A stretch of 64,000 nucleotides of DNA from Gillisella vitis (lineage in GTDB: Bacteria; Pseudomonadota; Alphaproteobacteria; Rhizobiales; Rhizobiaceae). Shown here piece by piece: positions 26,211 to 34,528 of the stretch. Position 1 is the first letter of the stretch. The number at the start of each line of letters is the position of its first letter. Both the position numbers and the translations under genes were made by a program. The DNA is taken from contig NZ_CP056047.1 in the NCBI RefSeq assembly GCF_021559775.1, positions 62,001 to 126,000 on the forward strand, read 5' to 3'. The notes beneath the pieces are model-generated. The model ran no database searches. It worked only from the letters and a program-made list of their open reading frames with translations, and was not told where the DNA came from.

Positions 26211-27125
26211 ATGGCATTCAGGATCATCACTGCCGTCAGCGCTTTCGCGCTCATGACCCTTTCAGCCGCATCAGGGCTTGCTGCAGGCGATCCGCTGGCG
26301 GCTCCCCCTACTGAGAGAACCGATACCAAGACGATTATCATCGGTTCTGCCGATTTCCCCGAGAGCCAGCTTCTGGCGACACTCTACGCCAAGGCCCTAG
26401 CCGCCAAGGGGATTAAGGTTGAGACAAAATTGAACATCGGAAGCCGCGAGGTCTATATGCCAGCCTTGCTCGACGGATCAATCGATCTCCTGCCGGAATA
26501 TGCGGGCGCGGCATTGAGCTATCTCGACAAGAAAGCCACAGCCCATACGCCAGACGATGTGGCGGCGGCCCTCAAGGCTGCCCTGCCGAAGGGCGTGTCG
26601 ATGCTGACACCGTCAGCGGCGCAGGATTCGGACGGCGTTGCGGTGACACGCGCGACAGCCGAGAAATACAAACTGAAGACGATTGCCGATCTCGCCCCGG
26701 TTGCTTCCGAATTCGTGCTCGGCGGTCCCCCGGAATGGAAGACGCGCAAGGAAGGCATTATCGGCCTGAGGGAGGTCTATGGGCTGGAGTTCAAGTCGTT
26801 GAAGGCGCTTGATGTCGGTGGCCCGCTGACGTTGTCGGCACTCGTCAATGGTCAGATACAGGCCGCAAACCTGTTTTCGACCGATCCTGCCATCGCGACG
26901 AACGATCTGGTCATGCTGGAAGATGTCAAGAACCTCTTTCCTGCCCAGAATGTGGTTCCTGTGATCGCCACTGCGAAAGTCAGTGAGACCGTGACAAAGA
27001 CGCTCGATGCAGTATCAGCCGCCCTGACCACAAAGGATCTCGTTGTTATGAACGGCCGTCTGGGCAATCATGACAGTTTCGATGTGGTCGCCGGCGACTG
27101 GCTTGCGCAACACAAGCTGAACTGA
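26211..27125 (+). CDS. Betaine-type periplasmic substrate-binding protein (OpuAC/ProX family)
   Basis: A 304-aa binding protein with a signal peptide (MAFRIITAVSAFALMTLSAASGLAAG). The mature part follows the OpuAC pattern: IIIGSADFPESQLLATLYA, NIGSREVYMPALLDGSIDLLPEY-like, then the hinge and second lobe (LKALDVGGPLTLSALVNGQ). This fold binds trimethylammonium groups through aromatic or amide cages. Ergothioneine importers EgtU of pneumococci and Helicobacter use the same fold, so a histidine-betaine substrate is plausible given the downstream lyase. The ligand cannot be read from sequence alone. Confidence 0.88.
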   Translation: MAFRIITAVSAFALMTLSAASGLAAGDPLAAPPTERTDTKTIIIGSADFPESQLLATLYAKALAAKGIKVETKLNIGSREVYMPALLDGSIDLLPEYAGAALSYLDKKATAHTPDDVAAALKAALPKGVSMLTPSAAQDSDGVAVTRATAEKYKLKTIADLAPVASEFVLGGPPEWKTRKEGIIGLREVYGLEFKSLKALDVGGPLTLSALVNGQIQAANLFSTDPAIATNDLVMLEDVKNLFPAQNVVPVIATAKVSETVTKTLDAVSAALTTKDLVVMNGRLGNHDSFDVVAGDWLAQHKLN

Positions 27126-27271
27126 TGTGGGGTTGGCAGGCGAGCTGTATCCGCTGTTTGCCTGCCAACGCCCGGGGCCTACCAGCGACCGGGCGCCTGA
27201 TATCCAGATATGTATGCCTATCGACGACTTCATGGTTATGGATCGTGACACAGAATTTTTCCGGGAACGTG

Positions 27272-28030
27272 ATGCCTCTGGTCCAGAAAGATGCGGAGAT
27301 CGGGCAGGAGGGCCACCCTCCTGCCACGTTGCTCTCCGCCACGCCGCTTTATGTCAAATTGAAAGACTATGTTCGCAGCCGTGTCGAAACCGGTGAGTGG
27401 AAGATCGGCCAGCGCGTTCCATCGGAAAACGAGTTGGTCGACATTCTCGGGGTGAGCCGGATGACGGCCAATCGCGCTCTGCGTGAACTGGCGGACGAAG
27501 GGCTTGTGGTGCGCCTGCGCGGCAAAGGCTCCTTTGTGGCGACCAGGAAACGAACTTCGCAGTTTCAGAGCGTGCCCAACATTGCTGATGAGATCCGTCG
27601 CAACGGTGGCATTCATAGCGCAAGGGTGATCCTGCTTCAGATGGAAGCCTGTGGCGAGGAACTTGCCGAAGCTCTGGGCGTATCACCCGCAGACCCGGTG
27701 GCGCATTCGATTATCATGCATGCCGAAGATGGACTTCCGATGCAGATCGAGGATCGTTTCGTCAATCCCGGCTGCGCGCCTGATTATCTGTATCAGGATT
27801 TCAATGCCGTCACGCCAAATGGCTACCTGACGGAGGTCGCGCCGATCGTCAAGGCGGAGCAGCATATCGAATCGGTCAATGCGCAGGCCTGGGAGTGCAA
27901 GCTTTTGGCGATCCAGAAGTCCGAACCATGCCTGCTTGTGCGCCGCCGTACATGGTCGGCTGAGGGCATCGTTTCTTCTGTCCGCTTGCTCTATCCCGGC
28001 AGCCGCTATCGTCTTTACAGCAGCACGTGA
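27272..28030 (+). CDS. HutC-like GntR-family transcriptional regulator
   Basis: A 252-aa regulator. The winged helix covers about residues 25-95 (PLYVKLKDYVRSRVETGEW, PSENELVDILGVSRMTANRAL, GLVVRLRGKGSFVA). A C-terminal UTRA effector domain follows (about 115-245, with DGLPMQIEDRFVNP, LTEVAPIVKAEQHIESV and CLLVRRRTW). It closely follows HutC, whose effector is urocanate, so the inducer here may be a urocanate-like product such as thiourocanate. The start MPLVQKDAEI is preferred over the frame opening at 27125. It lies between the importer and lyase genes. Confidence 0.88.
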   Translation: MPLVQKDAEIGQEGHPPATLLSATPLYVKLKDYVRSRVETGEWKIGQRVPSENELVDILGVSRMTANRALRELADEGLVVRLRGKGSFVATRKRTSQFQSVPNIADEIRRNGGIHSARVILLQMEACGEELAEALGVSPADPVAHSIIMHAEDGLPMQIEDRFVNPGCAPDYLYQDFNAVTPNGYLTEVAPIVKAEQHIESVNAQAWECKLLAIQKSEPCLLVRRRTWSAEGIVSSVRLLYPGSRYRLYSST

Positions 28031-28158
28031 GGCCCTGCCCAAATGCCGCGCTCTGACTGATTTCAAGGCATCTTGGTTTCAAGACCGGCTGGTTCCAAGA
28101 ATGGAGAAACGCCTTTGTCCATCGTTGCATCACGGCCCATACCCTTCAGGAGAATTTC

Positions 28159-29646
28159 ATGAGCGTTGTTCTTGATGACGGGCTGGATTGGCGCGCTGTT
28201 GCGCGTGTCGGCGAGGGTGAGGCACTTTCCCTCTCCGACAATGCCTATCGACGCATCGATCGGGCAAGCCAGATCCTGGAGCGTATCGTGGAAAGCGGTG
28301 TCCGCGCCTATGGCATCACGACCGGTATCGGCGCCCTCTCGGATACGGTTGTCGATCGCGCTACGCAGGGCCGGCTGTCACGCGGGATTGTCCTCAGCCA
28401 TGCCTGTGGCATCGGTCCGTTGCTGGATGCGCGTGAGGTGCGGGCTATCATGGCGGCTCAGATCGCCAATTTCGCCCACGGCCATTCCGGTGTCCGGCGC
28501 GATATCGTCTCGCATCTGTTGACGTTTTTAGAGCGGGATTGCATTCCCGACGTTCCGTCGCGGGGGTCTGCCGGTTATCTGACCCACAACGCCCATACCG
28601 GGCTTGTGCTGATCGGTGAGGGGCAAGCGCGCGTCGGTGGCCGTCCTCTCAGCGGGCGGGATGCTTTGGCTCAGATCGGTCTTCAACCGCTGGTGCTGGG
28701 CGCCAAGGAAGGGCTGAGCCTCGTCAACGGCACGGCATGTGCAACCGGTCTGTCCAGTGTGGCGCTGGCCCGCGCCGCGCATCTGCTCGACTGGGCGGAT
28801 GCTATCGCGGCTCTGACGCTTGAAGCGGCTGGGTGCCAGATGGATGCCTTCAATGAAGCTGTTCTCGCCCTGCGTCCTTCAAAGGGTATCGCGGCTGTCG
28901 GGGCAGCGCTTCGGGCCAGGCTTCAGGGCAGCGGACTGATTGCTGCCGCGTGCGGCAGGCGGACCCAGGATGCCCTAAGCTTGCGGGCCGTGCCACATGC
29001 CCACGGTGCCGCGCGTGACGTCTTCGATTCGTGCGCGGTGATCGTTGATCGTGAACTTGCCTCGGCCACGGATAATCCCGCGATCCTGGGGACGCCAGAA
29101 CAACCCATCATTTCATCGCAGGCCCATGCTGTCGCCCCGGCGCTGGGTCAGGCAGCCGATAGTCTGGCGATTGCCATTGCGCAGATCGCAGCCATGAGTG
29201 AACGTCGGATCGATCGGCTCGTCAATCCGTTGGTGAGTGGCTTACCGCCCTTCCTCGCCACCGATGCCGGAAGCCATTCCGGCTTTATGATCGCTCAATA
29301 TACGGCGGCGGCTCTTGTCGGCGACAATCGCCGCCTTGCGGCCCCAGCTTCTACCGATGGCGGTTTGACCTCCGGCCTGCAGGAGGATTTCCTGGCCCAT
29401 CCCACGGCAGCCGCCAACAAGCTGCTCGCGGTCATCGACAATGTCGAGTATATTCTGGCGATTGAATGGATGGCCGGCGCGCAGGCCCATGATTTCCTCG
29501 CAGATGCCGGGCAGCGAGCAGCGGGAACCAATGCGCTCTACAGCATGGTTCGCGAGCACCTCCCACCCTATTCAGACGACCGGCCACTTTCCGGAGACAT
29601 TGAAAAGGTTCGCGCCCTCTTGAGAGAGCAGGCTCCACCGCATTGA
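28159..29646 (+). CDS. MIO-less histidine ammonia-lyase homologue, probable ergothionase-type trimethylamine lyase
   Basis: A 495-aa protein with the full HAL fold and many HAL residues: YGITTGIG (51-58), VLSHACGIG (His81), LVNGT (Asn190), SERR (347-350), SGFMIAQ, QED (408-410). However, the HAL motif GSVG-ASG-DLAPLAH is here GSAG-YLTHNAH (136-146). The distance to the next conserved block (LVLIGEG) is shorter by exactly three residues, so the Ala-Ser-Gly triad that forms the MIO electrophile is absent. The catalytic QDPYSLR is QDALSLR (Tyr to Leu, 270-276) and GNFH is SQAH. Normal deamination of histidine is therefore unlikely. Ergothionase, as I recall, is a HAL relative that works without MIO and eliminates trimethylamine from ergothioneine. 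The betaine importer and HutC-like regulator in the operon support that reading. Confidence 0.8.
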   Translation: MSVVLDDGLDWRAVARVGEGEALSLSDNAYRRIDRASQILERIVESGVRAYGITTGIGALSDTVVDRATQGRLSRGIVLSHACGIGPLLDAREVRAIMAAQIANFAHGHSGVRRDIVSHLLTFLERDCIPDVPSRGSAGYLTHNAHTGLVLIGEGQARVGGRPLSGRDALAQIGLQPLVLGAKEGLSLVNGTACATGLSSVALARAAHLLDWADAIAALTLEAAGCQMDAFNEAVLALRPSKGIAAVGAALRARLQGSGLIAAACGRRTQDALSLRAVPHAHGAARDVFDSCAVIVDRELASATDNPAILGTPEQPIISSQAHAVAPALGQAADSLAIAIAQIAAMSERRIDRLVNPLVSGLPPFLATDAGSHSGFMIAQYTAAALVGDNRRLAAPASTDGGLTSGLQEDFLAHPTAAANKLLAVIDNVEYILAIEWMAGAQAHDFLADAGQRAAGTNALYSMVREHLPPYSDDRPLSGDIEKVRALLREQAPPH

Positions 29647-29818
29647 GGCAAATGGCTTTTGCATTGCCGGATTTGTCCTGTGCTTGAAATCGGCAGTGTG
29701 TTTGAAAGACATAGCCATCCTTCGTCTGTTGCCACTCGGCCCGCCTGGTCTGCGACCAGTCCGCTCCAATCGCTCCGACGGGGATTTTGGCTGTTTGCGC
29801 TCATGTCGACATCATTTC

Positions 29819-29844
29819 GGAACTTTACGACATCCAGCGCGGTT
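29819..29844 (+). promoter_or_regulatory. Predicted EcfG promoter before the small basic stress protein
   Basis: GGAAC (29819-29823) is followed after 17 bases by GGTT (29841-29844). This matches the EcfG consensus except for the first base of CGTT. It ends about 31 bases before the start codon. Confidence 0.55.
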
Positions 29845-29875
29845 ATTTTTTCAAATCAGCAAAAGGAGATGTTTC

Positions 29876-30193
29876 ATGCCCCGTGGTGACAAATCCGCTT
29901 ACACCGACAAGCAAAAACGCAAGGCCGAACATATCGAAGAAAGTTACGAAAATCGTGGCGTACCCGAAAAGGAAGCGCAAAGCCGCGCTTGGGCGACGGT
30001 GAACAAAGAAAGCGGTGGCGGCAACAAGTCAGGTTCAGGTCGGGGCCACCCCGAAAGCCATGCATCCTCGGAAAAGGGTGGACGTAAAGGCGGCAAGGCT
30101 TCTGCTGCAAGAAGCAAGGAGGAACGATCTGCCTCCGCAAAGAAGGCCGCAGCGACCCGTAAACATAATGAGCAGCATGCCCATTCTCATTGA
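29876..30193 (+). CDS. Small basic hydrophilic protein, KGG-type/plasmid-stabilisation-like family
   Basis: A 105-aa, highly charged, Gly/Ser/Lys-rich protein without hydrophobic segments. It opens MPRGDKSAYTDKQKRKAEHI and contains EKEAQSRAWATVNK. The later EKGGRKGGKAS resembles the KGG motif of stress-induced proteins. Rhizobial relatives are annotated as plasmid stabilisation proteins, but nothing here shows a partition role. A good ribosome site (AAAGGAGATG) and an EcfG-like promoter precede it, suggesting a general-stress protein, probably disordered and possibly nucleic-acid-binding. Confidence 0.8.
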   Translation: MPRGDKSAYTDKQKRKAEHIEESYENRGVPEKEAQSRAWATVNKESGGGNKSGSGRGHPESHASSEKGGRKGGKASAARSKEERSASAKKAAATRKHNEQHAHSH

Positions 30194-30194
30194 C

Positions 30195-30298
30195 CGTTAC
30201 AGCGCCATGCGTTTCATGAGACGAACGGCGCTGCTACCATTTATATGTGTTGTCTAATTTATCCTTGAATCGAGTCTGATTTAAGGAGTTCTGCAACA
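30195..30298. repeat. Rhizobial intergenic mosaic repeat, copy B
   Basis: It starts just after the preceding stop with TTACAGCGCC ... GACGAACGGCGCTG, a hairpin like that at 655-709. It continues with CCTTGAATCGAGTCTGATTTAAGGAG, which matches the module at 40824-40867. It fills the gap between two convergent genes. Confidence 0.6.
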
Positions 30299-30305
30299 GG
30301 GCCCG

Positions 30306-31541
30306 TCAGGCTGCGACCGATCTGGCGGCTTTTTCAAAAGCCTCGGCCCAGAGACCAAGTGCTTCCTCCTCATGCCGGGCGGAAAGATAATACCGTCCGA
30401 ACTGGTTATACATCGACATCACACCGTTGCGCCGCAGTTCGGTATGAAGTTTGGCGGTAAAATCCTTGTCAGCGAGCTGTGCCGCTTCCTGGTAGGTCGA
30501 GGGCGGTTTTTTGCCACGCCACAGTGTGAAGACAGTGCCATAGCCGCTCGCACAGATGTCGATGCCTGCTTTGCTGAAGACATGGATCGCATGCGCCTGA
30601 AGGTCGGTTCCCGCTTTTTCGAGTGCGCCGTAATCGACGGTATCGATAACGCTCATCGCCGCTTTCACGGCCGCGCAGGCGACCGGATTGCCGTTATAGG
30701 TGCCAGCGCGGTTGATGCGGCGGTCCTCGAAGGCTGCCATGACCTCAGGCGTGCCCAGCAAAGCTGCAACAGCAACGCCGTTGCCAATTGCCTTGCCGAC
30801 CGTGGCAAGATCCGGACGGATGCCCATCAGATGGCTTGCCAGGCCACCGTAGAGCCGAAAGCCCATCAGCACTTCGTCCATGATCACCAGCGCGCCATGC
30901 TGGTGCGCGATCGAGGCGACGTGTTGCAGATATCCTGGGTCGGCGAGAATACATCCTGCATTGGCCATCATCGGCTCCAGGACGATGGCGGCGATATCAT
31001 CGCATTCCTGAAACAGCAATTCGACATCCTGCCGATCGTTGAAGCGAAGCAGTAAGGTATTGCCGTTCGATGGCCGATCATTTGTCGCCATGTTCGCTTC
31101 CGGCGCTCCGGCATTGCCGAAAGCCACGTCATCGAACCAGCCGTCATAACCGGCCGCCATCTTGACGATTTTTTGCCGCCCGGTCAGCGCACGTGCCGTC
31201 CGGCACGCCAGATGCACGGCCTCGCTGCCCGAATTGAGAAAGATGACCTTGGTCAGATCCTGGCTATGGGCAGCAAGGGCTGCTGCCGCTTCCTCTTCAA
31301 GGGCGTGAGCATAGGCGGGCATCGAGCCTTTGCTCAAGGCTTCGCGGATGGCTTCGGTGACGACGGGATCGGTATGTCCGAGAAACGTCGCGCCGAAACC
31401 AAGGGCCGTATCGACATATCGCCGACCGTCTGCGTCCCAGACATACGGCCCCTGTGCATTGGCGACGAGAAATCTCTTCCCGTCCAGATCGGGAACTTCA
31501 CGTCCGCCGCTGGATATACCGCAAACCAGATGTTGCATCAT
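30306..31541 (-). CDS. Class III PLP aminotransferase (glutamate-1-semialdehyde aminomutase-like)
   Basis: A 411-aa fold-type I PLP enzyme. It has FLNSGSEAVHLACRTARALTG, the PLP-stacking AGYDGWFDD, the Asp-containing ALVIMDEVLMGFR and the Schiff-base Lys in LATVGKAIGNGV, plus the GTYNGNPVACAA segment. It resembles HemL-type aminomutases and omega-aminotransferases, but it is not in a heme context. It ends a TRAP-transporter operon, so it probably transaminates the imported compound (an amino or keto acid). Its start overlaps the DctM stop (TAATG). Substrate is unknown. Confidence 0.85.
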   Translation of the reverse strand: MMQHLVCGISSGGREVPDLDGKRFLVANAQGPYVWDADGRRYVDTALGFGATFLGHTDPVVTEAIREALSKGSMPAYAHALEEEAAAALAAHSQDLTKVIFLNSGSEAVHLACRTARALTGRQKIVKMAAGYDGWFDDVAFGNAGAPEANMATNDRPSNGNTLLLRFNDRQDVELLFQECDDIAAIVLEPMMANAGCILADPGYLQHVASIAHQHGALVIMDEVLMGFRLYGGLASHLMGIRPDLATVGKAIGNGVAVAALLGTPEVMAAFEDRRINRAGTYNGNPVACAAVKAAMSVIDTVDYGALEKAGTDLQAHAIHVFSKAGIDICASGYGTVFTLWRGKKPPSTYQEAAQLADKDFTAKLHTELRRNGVMSMYNQFGRYYLSARHEEEALGLWAEAFEKAARSVAA

Positions 31542-32827
31542 TAAACTCCAAACAGGCTTGGAAGCCATTCGGTCAGGATGGGGAAAGCGACAAGCGCCGC
31601 AACACAAACCACGCTGGCAATCCAATAGGGAACCAGCCACTTCGAGACCGACCACATGTCGATTTTCGCGACATTGCAGACGACGAAGATGTTCGTGCCG
31701 ATCGGCGGGGTAAACAGGCCGATGCCGAGCGTCATGGTGAAGACAATACCGGTCTGATAAGGCGTCATGCCCGCTGCCAGGGCGATAGGAACCAGTATCG
31801 GCGCCAGAATGATCAGCGCTGGCCCAAGATCGAGCCAGAAGCCAACGACTTTCAACAACACCAGCACGAGGATGATGGTGACGAGCGGTGTCGTATGCAG
31901 CCCGGTAATCCAGGCGGCGGCATTGGCTGGCACCTGTTCGACCGTCAGAATCCATCCGAATGGTGTCGCGAGCGCCATGATCATCATGATTACGCCTGTC
32001 GTTGCCACGGCAGCGGACGCCGCCGAATAGAGCGAACGCAGCGGAAGCTCACGATAGACGAAGATTCCGATCAGGAATGAATAGACAACGGCGAGCGCCG
32101 AGGCCTCTGTGGCTGTGGCGATACCGCCGATGATCGAGCCCAGCACCAGCACGGGCATCAGCAGGGCAGGGAGGGCGCCAAGCGCATCCCTGCCAATTTC
32201 ACCCCATTGCGCGGGTGTTTCGTTGCGCGGAAAATTATGGCGTTTAGCGACGATGTAGGATGTGACCATGAATGTCACCGCGATGAACAGGCCTGGCAGC
32301 AGGGCTGCAACCAGCAGACCACCGATGGAGGTGTTCGTCAGCACGCCATAGAGGATCAGAATGACACTCTGCGGACCGATAATGCCAAGGGTGCCCGAGG
32401 CGGCGGTGACGGCTGCGGCAAAGGCTTTCGGATAGCCACGCTCGGCCATGGCGGGGATCATGATCGATCCGACAGCGCCGGTATCGGCGGTCGCCGAGCC
32501 GCTGATGCCGCCATAGACGAGGGCCGTTGCAACATTGACGAGGCCAAGGCCGCCGGTGATGCGACCGAAAACATGTTCCGCGACCCGCATGATCCGGGTG
32601 GTCAGGCCGCCACGGTTCATCAATTCCCCGGCAAAGAGAAACAGAGGAATGGCCGCAAGGGTAATGGCATCGGCACCACGGATCGTCTGCTGTGCAAACC
32701 AGGCGAAGGGCAGGCCGAGATGGCCAACATAGATTGTCAGCAGGCTGGCCACGCCCATGCACCATGCAATGGGAACGCCGATCAGCAGCAGAAACGAAAA
32801 GCTGAGGATAAGGACGGCAACGGTCAT
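31541..32827 (-). CDS. TRAP transporter large permease (DctM family)
   Basis: A 428-aa membrane protein with about 12 helices. Family landmarks are AAIPLFLFAGELMNRGG near the N-terminus, VYGGISGSATADTGAVGSI and the C-terminal FTPPIGTNIFV. DctM subunits couple sodium entry to uptake of substrate delivered by DctP. The start MTVAVLILSF overlaps the dctQ stop by 4 bases. Confidence 0.93.
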   Translation of the reverse strand: MTVAVLILSFSFLLLIGVPIAWCMGVASLLTIYVGHLGLPFAWFAQQTIRGADAITLAAIPLFLFAGELMNRGGLTTRIMRVAEHVFGRITGGLGLVNVATALVYGGISGSATADTGAVGSIMIPAMAERGYPKAFAAAVTAASGTLGIIGPQSVILILYGVLTNTSIGGLLVAALLPGLFIAVTFMVTSYIVAKRHNFPRNETPAQWGEIGRDALGALPALLMPVLVLGSIIGGIATATEASALAVVYSFLIGIFVYRELPLRSLYSAASAAVATTGVIMMIMALATPFGWILTVEQVPANAAAWITGLHTTPLVTIILVLVLLKVVGFWLDLGPALIILAPILVPIALAAGMTPYQTGIVFTMTLGIGLFTPPIGTNIFVVCNVAKIDMWSVSKWLVPYWIASVVCVAALVAFPILTEWLPSLFGV

Positions 32828-33342
32828 CGCAGTGATCCTTCCTGTGGCTTTCCGGGCAGGGGACGAACCCTGTGGGAAAGGCGGTAGAGCGCAATGCAGA
32901 CGGCTGCGACGCCGAGAATAAGGATGGTCGCCGTGATCACGCCGGTCGGCATGCGCAAGACGGATGTCGGCACCTTCCAAGAACGCTGCCAGACCGCCCA
33001 GCCGCTGATGACGAAAGCCAGTCCCATGGTCAGCAGCGCCAGGTTGGCGATGGCATCGAATACGGCCCGCAGACGGGGCGGGGCGCTGTGCTTGAAGGCT
33101 TCGAAAGCCACGTTTTCACCGCGCACTTCGGCATTGATCAACCCGATGAAGATGATCCAGATGAAAGCGATCCCTGCGACTTCGAAAGACCATTCGAACC
33201 CGCCCAAACCGAAATAGCGAGCAATCACGCCAAGCAGCGTTGATCCGAACATAATGATGAAGGCCAGCACACCCGCAAACTCGAAGATGCGCTTCACCCA
33301 CCCCCACCCGCCGGGTGAGGGGTTTTCTGAAAACTGATCCAT
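32824..33342 (-). CDS. TRAP transporter small permease (DctQ family)
   Basis: A 172-aa protein with four predicted helices and the DctQ pattern (VIARYFGLGGFEWSFEVAGIAFIWIIFIG-like). It links with DctM to form the TRAP membrane unit. It sits 9 bases after the dctP stop and overlaps dctM. Confidence 0.9.
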   Translation of the reverse strand: MDQFSENPSPGGWGWVKRIFEFAGVLAFIIMFGSTLLGVIARYFGLGGFEWSFEVAGIAFIWIIFIGLINAEVRGENVAFEAFKHSAPPRLRAVFDAIANLALLTMGLAFVISGWAVWQRSWKVPTSVLRMPTGVITATILILGVAAVCIALYRLSHRVRPLPGKPQEGSLR

Positions 33343-33351
33343 GGATGGGCC

Positions 33352-34347
33352 TCAGTTCGCGCTTGCGGCTTGTTTCACTGCCGACACGAGATCACTGCCC
33401 CATTCTTTCGAGAACTGCTCGTAGACCGGCGAGACCAGCGCGACAAACGGTGCGGTATCGACTTTCGTCACCTTCACACCCTTGCCCTCGAGCTTCTTCT
33501 GGGTGTCGGCATAGGCCTTGTCCAAGGCGCTCCGATACCAGACGACGGTGTCTGTCGCGGCCTTCTTCACGGCGGCCTGTTCGTCAGGCGTCAGCGAATC
33601 CAGCTTGTCCTTGTTCATGTACCACCAGTTGGCGGTCCAGATATAATTGGAGATCGACAGGTCCTTGGCGACTTCATACCATTTGGAGTCCCAGTAATCG
33701 CGCATTTCAGGCTCGACGGCCGCAACGACATGCGATTGCAGCGCTGTATAGACCTGACCGAAAGGAATGGATTCCGCCAAGGCGCCAAGCTGCTTCATGG
33801 TGGCGAGAATGACCGGATTGGGAGGCGTGCGAATTTTTACGCCAGCCAGATCCGCAGGCTTTTCAATGGGCTTGCTGGTGGCAAACTGACGAAAGCCGGA
33901 GTCGAGCACGCCGAGCATCACATAGCCACGCTCCTCGCCGAGGCGTTGGATCTTCTGGCCTTGTTCGCCATCAAGAAATGCGTGAACATTTGATGCGTCC
34001 TTGAACAGAAACGGCAGCGACAGCACGTTAAGGCGCGGATCGATGGCATCGACCGCACCGCCAAGACCGATATCGATTGAACCCGCACCGACGCCATCGG
34101 CGATTGGGCCTTCGTCACCAAGCTGGGCATTCGGGAAGATCTGAACCTTGACCGAACCCTTGGTGTTCTCCCCAACTTCTGTTGCGAATTTTTGAACTGC
34201 TTCGTTGATCAGGCTTTCAGGCGCCGAAGCATGCGCCAGCCGCAATGTTGTTTCAGCATTGGCGGTGCTGGACCAAAGGCTGGAAAGACCAAGTACGGTG
34301 CCGAGCATGATGGCCGGCAGCCGGCTGCTTTTGTTGAGAGTGAACAT
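33352..34347 (-). CDS. TRAP transporter substrate-binding protein (DctP family)
   Basis: A 331-aa periplasmic protein with a signal peptide cleaved after SSTANA. It shows TTLRLAHASAPESLINEAVQ at the N-terminus. The substrate-carboxylate Arg is expected in the KIRTPPNPVILATMKQLGA segment, followed by EPEMRDYWDSKWYEV. DctP proteins bind organic acids and related anions through this Arg. It is the promoter-proximal gene of the TRAP-aminotransferase operon. A divergent LysR gene with a palindrome between suggests substrate-induced control. Confidence 0.92.
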   Translation of the reverse strand: MFTLNKSSRLPAIMLGTVLGLSSLWSSTANAETTLRLAHASAPESLINEAVQKFATEVGENTKGSVKVQIFPNAQLGDEGPIADGVGAGSIDIGLGGAVDAIDPRLNVLSLPFLFKDASNVHAFLDGEQGQKIQRLGEERGYVMLGVLDSGFRQFATSKPIEKPADLAGVKIRTPPNPVILATMKQLGALAESIPFGQVYTALQSHVVAAVEPEMRDYWDSKWYEVAKDLSISNYIWTANWWYMNKDKLDSLTPDEQAAVKKAATDTVVWYRSALDKAYADTQKKLEGKGVKVTKVDTAPFVALVSPVYEQFSKEWGSDLVSAVKQAASAN

Positions 34348-34391
34348 GAATTCCCCTTTACGTTCTTCTTGTGTTGACGCAGCATGAGAAT

Positions 34392-34422
34392 AATTGTCAT
34401 TGCGCGGCTGAAAATGACAATT
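34392..34422. promoter_or_regulatory. 10-bp inverted repeat in the dctP-lysR divergent region
   Basis: AATTGTCATT (34392-34401) and AATGACAATT (34413-34422) are separated by 11 bases. The repeat lies 45-75 bases before dctP and about 107 bases before the LysR gene, the usual position of a LysR-type regulator's binding site. Confidence 0.6.
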
Positions 34423-34528
34423 TTATTATTGATGCATAAGCGCCGCTGATAGCAGCCGTTTTCTGAAACGGTTGCACCTTGGGAGATAGGAAGCGTTTCG
34501 ACGGTCGATTGGTCAATGGCGGAGCAGA

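Noticed and set aside
28159..29646. Annotation of the lyase as ordinary histidine ammonia-lyase (hutH)
   Set aside because: The MIO triad and the catalytic Tyr are missing, no hutU, hutI or hutG is present, and the importer is of betaine type.
31542..31955. N-terminal extension of the class III aminotransferase
   Set aside because: It overlaps dctM in another frame; the family start and a TAATG junction are at 31541.
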